Assembly (NCBI RefSeq): GCF_021397715.1
Contig: NZ_CP090207.1
Location: forward strand, 1,984,001 to 2,048,000
DNA length: 64,000 nt
Origin: Pantoea agglomerans
GTDB lineage: Bacteria; Pseudomonadota; Gammaproteobacteria; Enterobacterales; Enterobacteriaceae
Direction of reading: 5' to 3'
This document shows positions 59,932 to 64,000 of this stretch, piece after piece (within the stretch, counting starts at the first letter, position 1; each line of letters opens with the position of its first letter). The position numbers were made by a program, and so were the translations under genes. Below the pieces are notes generated by a model that searched no databases, was not told the DNA's origin, and saw only the letters and a list, made by a program, of their open reading frames with translations.

Positions 59932-60525
59932 TTACGACTTCGGCAGTAAATGCCCCATCTTTTCCGCTTTAGTATCGAGATAGTGGGCATTCTTAGGATT
60001 ACGACCCACCACCAGCGGCACACGCTCAACGATGTTAATGCCTGCCTCACTGAGGATCTCCACTTTGCGTGGATTGTTAGTCAGCAGACGCACTTCATTA
60101 ACGCCAAGCAATTTAAACATGTCGGCACACAGCGTGAAGTCGCGCTCATCGGCGGCAAAGCCCAGTTGGTGGTTCGCTTCAACCGTGTCGTAGCCTTTAT
60201 CCTGCAACGCATAGGCGCGGATCTTATTCAGCAGCCCGATGTTGCGTCCTTCCTGGCGGTGATAGAGCAGCGCGCCGCGGCCCTCTTCAGCGATGGCGTT
60301 CAACGCCGCTTCCAGCTGGAAGCCACAGTCGCAACGCAGGCTGAACAGCGCGTCGCCAGTCAGGCACTCGGAATGCACGCGCGCCAGCACGGGCTCGTTG
60401 TCATTAATATCGCCAAAGACCAGCGCAACGTGGTCATGTCCGGTTGCCAATTCTTCAAAACCGACCATCAGGAAATCTCCCCATGGCGTGGGCAGTTTGG
60501 CTTCTGCCACCCGTTTAAGCTGCAT
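59932..60525 (-). CDS. ribA: GTP cyclohydrolase II
   Basis: A 197-residue enzyme opening GTP to the first riboflavin precursor. Zinc cysteines lie in [20 protein letters not shown] and the GTP-binding residues in [18 protein letters not shown]. The start at [10 protein letters not shown] is backed by GGAGAG seven bases upstream; the 30-codon extension was rejected. Confidence 0.97.
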   Translation of the reverse strand: MQLKRVAEAKLPTPWGDFLMVGFEELATGHDHVALVFGDINDNEPVLARVHSECLTGDALFSLRCDCGFQLEAALNAIAEEGRGALLYHRQEGRNIGLLNKIRAYALQDKGYDTVEANHQLGFAADERDFTLCADMFKLLGVNEVRLLTNNPRKVEILSEAGINIVERVPLVVGRNPKNAHYLDTKAEKMGHLLPKS

Positions 60526-60752
60526 GTGACTCTCCAGAACCTTCAGAGGATGCACTATCATCATGATAGCGCACAGGCCAGTGTGGCCTGACAAACGTGC
60601 AATATTGTGCCACAACCCACAGGCGGGCTGGTAATCTGTCAGAGCAATTGATGTGATAAAGCACGATTATCTAATCGATAACGGTTATGTTATTCTTTTT
60701 TAAGCTAAAGTTATGCTGTTTTTGCGATTTGTCACCGAGATAAGGGAAAAGG

Positions 60753-61511
60753 ATGTATAAAATTTCGCGTCGCACCACCTTCGGGATGTTACTGCTATTA
60801 ATCATGCCGATCGGCGTCTGGTTATCCGGCTGGCAATGGCAACCGGGCGAAAGCAACGCGATATTAAAAGGGTTGTTCTGGATGACCGAAACGGTCACCA
60901 ACCCGTGGGGAATTGTCAGCAGCGTGGTGCTGAGCGCCTGGGTTCTCTGGTGTCTGCGCTTTCGCCTGAAGCCAGCGATTCTGCTGTTGCTGATCATGAA
61001 CGCCACTATTCTGGCGGGACAGTACACCAAATCCTTTATTAAAGAACAGGTTCAGGAGCCGCGTCCCTATGTGATCTGGCTGGAAGAACATCACGGGCTG
61101 GATGATAAAGCGTTCTATGAACTGAAACGCAAACAGCGTGGCGAGATGGTGACGGCGTTGATTGCTGATGAAACGCAGATTCCGGGCTGGCTGAAACGTC
61201 ACTGGGCCTTTGAGACCGGCTTTGCGTTTCCTTCGGGCCATACCATGTTTGCCGCCAGCTGGGCACTGCTGGCGATAGGGCTGCTGTGGCCGCGCCGCCA
61301 CTACAAAACCGTGGTGATCGTTTTTCTCTGGGCGATGGGCGTCATGGCCAGTCGTCTGCTGCTGGGGATGCACTGGCCGCGGGATCTGGCAATGGCAACG
61401 GTTCTCTCCTGGCTACTGGTCACCCTGGCGACCTGGCTGGCACAACGTGTCTGTGGTCCGTTAACCCTGCCACCTGCCGAGCAAAAAGAGGTGGCACAGC
61501 GGGAGCCCTGA
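60753..61511 (+). CDS. pgpB: Phosphatidylglycerophosphatase B
   Basis: A 252-residue inner-membrane lipid phosphatase, about six membrane segments. Acts on phosphatidylglycerophosphate and undecaprenyl diphosphate. PAP2 motifs: KEQVQEPRPY, FPSGHTMFAAS and SRLLLGMHWPRDLAMA. Length near the 254 residues of E. coli PgpB. Confidence 0.96.
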   Translation: MYKISRRTTFGMLLLLIMPIGVWLSGWQWQPGESNAILKGLFWMTETVTNPWGIVSSVVLSAWVLWCLRFRLKPAILLLLIMNATILAGQYTKSFIKEQVQEPRPYVIWLEEHHGLDDKAFYELKRKQRGEMVTALIADETQIPGWLKRHWAFETGFAFPSGHTMFAASWALLAIGLLWPRRHYKTVVIVFLWAMGVMASRLLLGMHWPRDLAMATVLSWLLVTLATWLAQRVCGPLTLPPAEQKEVAQREP

Positions 61512-61570
61512 TTGTAATTCACCACAAAGTCCCCATATTATTGATCGGGCTGGCGTAAAAGCGGGCCGTC

Positions 61571-61595
61571 CGATGCTGCTGGGAGCAGCATTTTT
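61571..61595 (+). terminator. Terminator after pgpB
   Basis: ATGCTGCT and AGCAGCAT arms, 3-base loop, TTTT; 60 bases after the pgpB stop and 50 before lapA. Confidence 0.7.
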
Positions 61596-61644
61596 GCTGG
61601 AGTTTTGGCATAATTCTACTGACAACCTCACAACAGGATGCACT

Positions 61645-61953
61645 GTGAAATATTTGCTGATTTTTTTAGTGGTATTGGTGATTTTCATTATTTCCGTCAC
61701 CTTAGGCGCGCATAACGACCAGGTTATCACCTTCAACTACTTGCTGGCGCAGGGTGAGTTCAGCATCTCGACCTTACTGGCAACGCTCTTTGGTGCCGGT
61801 TTTGTGCTCGGCTGGCTGATCTGTGGTCTGTTCTGGTTACGTACCCGCGTCTCACTGGCCAATGCCAATCGAAAAATTAAGCGCATGCAGGCGCAAATTG
61901 AGCAGAGCAGTGTGGTTGCAACCGTGCCATCGTCACCGGCTGGCCGGGAATAA
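61645..61953 (+). CDS. lapA: LPS assembly protein LapA (YciS)
   Basis: A 102-residue membrane protein with two N-terminal hydrophobic segments (KYLLIFLVVLVIFIIS, then a second near residues 40-65) and a charged C-terminal coil. Works with LapB at the inner membrane. The start codon is GTG with AGGA upstream; it equals the length of E. coli LapA. Six bases before lapB. Confidence 0.95.
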   Translation: MKYLLIFLVVLVIFIISVTLGAHNDQVITFNYLLAQGEFSISTLLATLFGAGFVLGWLICGLFWLRTRVSLANANRKIKRMQAQIEQSSVVATVPSSPAGRE

Positions 61954-61959
61954 ACATCG

Positions 61960-63129
61960 ATGCTTGAGCTGCTGTTTCTGTTACTGCCGGTTGCGGCTGC
62001 GTATGGCTGGTATATGGGCCGCCGCAGCGCGCAGCAGGACAAGCAACAGGAAGCTAACCGCCTGTCACGCGAATATGTCGCTGGCGTCAACTTCCTGCTC
62101 TCTAACCAGCAGGATAAAGCGGTCGACCTGTTCCTTGATATGTTGAAAGAGGACAGCGGCACCGTTGAAGCCCACCTGACGCTGGGTAATCTGTTTCGCT
62201 CACGCGGCGAAGTCGATCGCGCCATCCGCATTCACCAGGCGCTGATGGAAAGTGCCTCCCTGAGCTATGAACAACGTCTGCTGGCCATTCAGCAACTGGG
62301 TCGCGACTACATGGCGGCCGGTCTGTACGATCGCGCAGAAGATATGTTCAAGCAACTCACCGATGAAACCGATTTCCGTATCGGCGCGCTGCAGCAGTTA
62401 TTGCTGATCCATCAGGCGACCAGCGACTGGCAGCAGGCGATCGAGGTGGCGGAGCGGCTGGTCAAGCTGGGGAAAGAGAAGCAGAAAATTGAGATCGCTC
62501 ATTTCTACTGCGAACTGGCGTTACAGGCGATGAGCAGCGACGATCTTGACCGCGCTATGACGCTGCTGAAGAAAGGGGAGGCGGCCGATCGGCAGAGCGC
62601 GCGCATCTCGATAATGATGGGCCGGATTCTGATGGAGAAGGGCGATTACGCGAAAGCGGTCGGCCATCTGCAACGGGTGCTGGATCAGGATAAAGAGCTG
62701 GTGAGCGAAACGCTGGCGATGCTTGAAACCTGCTTTCAGCGGCTCAATCAACCGGAAGCCTGGGCTGAATTTCTGCAACGCTGTGTGGAAGAGAACACCG
62801 GTGCTGCCGCTGAACTCTATCTGTCCGATATTCTTGAGCAACAGCAGGGACCGGAAGCGGCGCAGAACTACATTAACCGCCAGCTCCAGCGCCATCCTAC
62901 TATGCGGGTGTTCCATCGCCTGATGGATTTTCACCTGCACGAAGCCGAGGATGGCCGTGCCAAAGAGAGCCTGATGGTGCTGCGCGATATGGTCGGTGAA
63001 CAGATTCGTACCAAACCGCGCTATCGCTGTCAGAAGTGTGGTTTCACTGCCCATGCGCTCTACTGGCACTGCCCATCGTGCCGCACCTGGTCATCCGTTA
63101 AACCGATTCGCGGCCTCGACGGCCAGTAA
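61960..63129 (+). CDS. lapB: LPS assembly protein LapB (YciM)
   Basis: A 389-residue protein: one N-terminal membrane anchor, nine or so TPR units, and a C-terminal rubredoxin-type metal site (CQKCGFTAHALYWHCPSC). It recruits FtsH to degrade LpxC and so sets LPS level. Same length as E. coli LapB. Cotranscribed with lapA. Confidence 0.97.
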   Translation: MLELLFLLLPVAAAYGWYMGRRSAQQDKQQEANRLSREYVAGVNFLLSNQQDKAVDLFLDMLKEDSGTVEAHLTLGNLFRSRGEVDRAIRIHQALMESASLSYEQRLLAIQQLGRDYMAAGLYDRAEDMFKQLTDETDFRIGALQQLLLIHQATSDWQQAIEVAERLVKLGKEKQKIEIAHFYCELALQAMSSDDLDRAMTLLKKGEAADRQSARISIMMGRILMEKGDYAKAVGHLQRVLDQDKELVSETLAMLETCFQRLNQPEAWAEFLQRCVEENTGAAAELYLSDILEQQQGPEAAQNYINRQLQRHPTMRVFHRLMDFHLHEAEDGRAKESLMVLRDMVGEQIRTKPRYRCQKCGFTAHALYWHCPSCRTWSSVKPIRGLDGQ

Positions 63130-63324
63130 AAGCTGGCTGATTGTGGCTTCTCTGGGACCCTAGTTAGTTACAACATACTAATGATTGCTATCAATGCAGA
63201 GCTGGCATCGGCGCACTCTTTGTCAGGCAGGCAAAGAATGGCGATTGTGATGGCCGGAGGCCGCAGGTAGAATGCTTGCCGTTTGTCTATCGCGCCCGCG
63301 GGTGCCAACTGCAGAGGAAATGCC

Positions 63325-64000
63325 ATGCCTTCACCCCACACCGTGACCGCTTCGCCGATTCTGGTGGCGCTTGATTATCACGATATCAACAGCGCGCTGC
63401 GTTTTGTCGATCAGATTGATCCTCGCAGTTGCCGGCTGAAAGTGGGCAAAGAGATGTTCACGCTGTTTGGTCCTTCGCTGATTACCACCTTGCAGCAGCG
63501 CGGTTTTGAGCTGTTTCTCGACCTCAAGTTTCACGACATTCCCAACACCACTGCCCATGCGGTGGCCGCCGCTGCCGAATTAGGCGTGTGGATGGTCAAT
63601 GTTCACGCCAGCGGCGGGGCGCGCATGATGAACGCTGCACGCGAAGCGCTGCTACCCTATGGTAAAGATGCCCCGTTGCTGATTGCCGTCACGGTGCTGA
63701 CCAGCATGGATCAGGAAGACCTGCTGGGGCTGGGCATTACGCTTACGCCGGCCGAACAGGCTGAACGACTGGCGAAGCTGACGCGCGACTGCGGTCTCGA
63801 CGGTGTGGTCTGTTCAGCGCACGAGGCGGTCCGTTTCAAACAGGTGATCGGTCAGGATTTTGCGCTGGTTACGCCAGGTATTCGTCCGGTGGGCAGCGAC
63901 GCTGGCGATCAGCGCCGTATCATGACGCCACTGCAGGCTAAGCAGGCAGGTGTGGACTATATGGTGATTGGGCGTCCGATCACCCAATCCGCCGATCCCG
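63325..64000 (+). CDS. pyrF: Orotidine 5'-phosphate decarboxylase (3' end beyond window)
   Basis: The first 225 residues of PyrF, the last step of UMP synthesis. The catalytic Lys/Asp array is in [12 protein letters not shown] and the phosphate site near [12 protein letters not shown] and [18 protein letters not shown] precedes the ATG. About 20 residues remain beyond the edge. It follows lapB as in E. coli. Confidence 0.97.
   Translation, partial: MPSPHTVTASPILVALDYHDINSALRFVDQIDPRSCRLKVGKEMFTLFGPSLITTLQQRGFELFLDLKFHDIPNTTAHAVAAAAELGVWMVNVHASGGARMMNAAREALLPYGKDAPLLIAVTVLTSMDQEDLLGLGITLTPAEQAERLAKLTRDCGLDGVVCSAHEAVRFKQVIGQDFALVTPGIRPVGSDAGDQRRIMTPLQAKQAGVDYMVIGRPITQSADP

Overview
The window is chromosomal DNA of an enterobacterium. 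Nearly every gene matches an Escherichia coli K-12 gene of the 28-39 min region in sequence and order, but several differences point to Erwiniaceae, most likely Pantoea or a close relative: galU-ugd-epimerase as one block beside hns, separate trpG and trpD, no selD beside ydjA/topB, and no kch or yciEFG. The genus is an inference; the family-level placement is firm. No prophage, integrase, transposase, CRISPR array or restriction system was found, so this is mostly core genome with small accessory pockets between conserved blocks.

Layout, 1-10 kb: pncA (cut by the window edge), ansA and sppA on the minus strand; then ydjA, topB, ynjH; xthA; two tandem tRNA-Tyr genes with a strong promoter; purU and ychJ. 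9-20 kb: rssA-rssB (RpoS proteolysis adaptor), the nucleotide-sugar block galU-ugd-uge that makes UDP-glucose, UDP-glucuronate and UDP-galacturonate for capsule or LPS, then hns, tdk, adhE and ychE. 20-28 kb: the oligopeptide importer with two tandem binding-protein genes, followed by oppBCDF. 28-37 kb: yciU, clsA and yciY, an accessory pocket (an unknown 106-aa protein, a YmgB/AriR-like regulator, a candidate small RNA, a 21-codon hydrophobic ORF, a CigR-like secreted protein, a small membrane protein), then yciI, tonB, yciA, yciB, yciC, a cysteine-cluster protein, ompW and a BON-domain lipoprotein.

37-45 kb: the complete trp operon, trpL-E-G-D-CF-B-A, on the minus strand with promoter/operator, leader peptide, attenuator and end hairpin. 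44-52 kb: rnm and yciO, a lipoprotein resembling a trypsin-like protease, a 778-bp AT-rich gap, rluB, btuR-yciK, sohB, a highly structured GC-rich repeat element made of nested inverted repeats, and yciN. 52-64 kb: topA, cysB, three very small genes (ymiA, yciX, ymiC), acnA, ribA, pgpB, lapA-lapB and a partial pyrF.

Points most worth a second look are the palindromic element at 51.06-51.45 kb, the candidate small RNA at 31.35-31.44 kb with the neighbouring 21-codon ORF, the duplicated oppA, the accessory protease-like lipoprotein beside the AT-rich gap, and perfect FNR-type boxes upstream of adhE and ompW. I found no convincing new multi-gene system.
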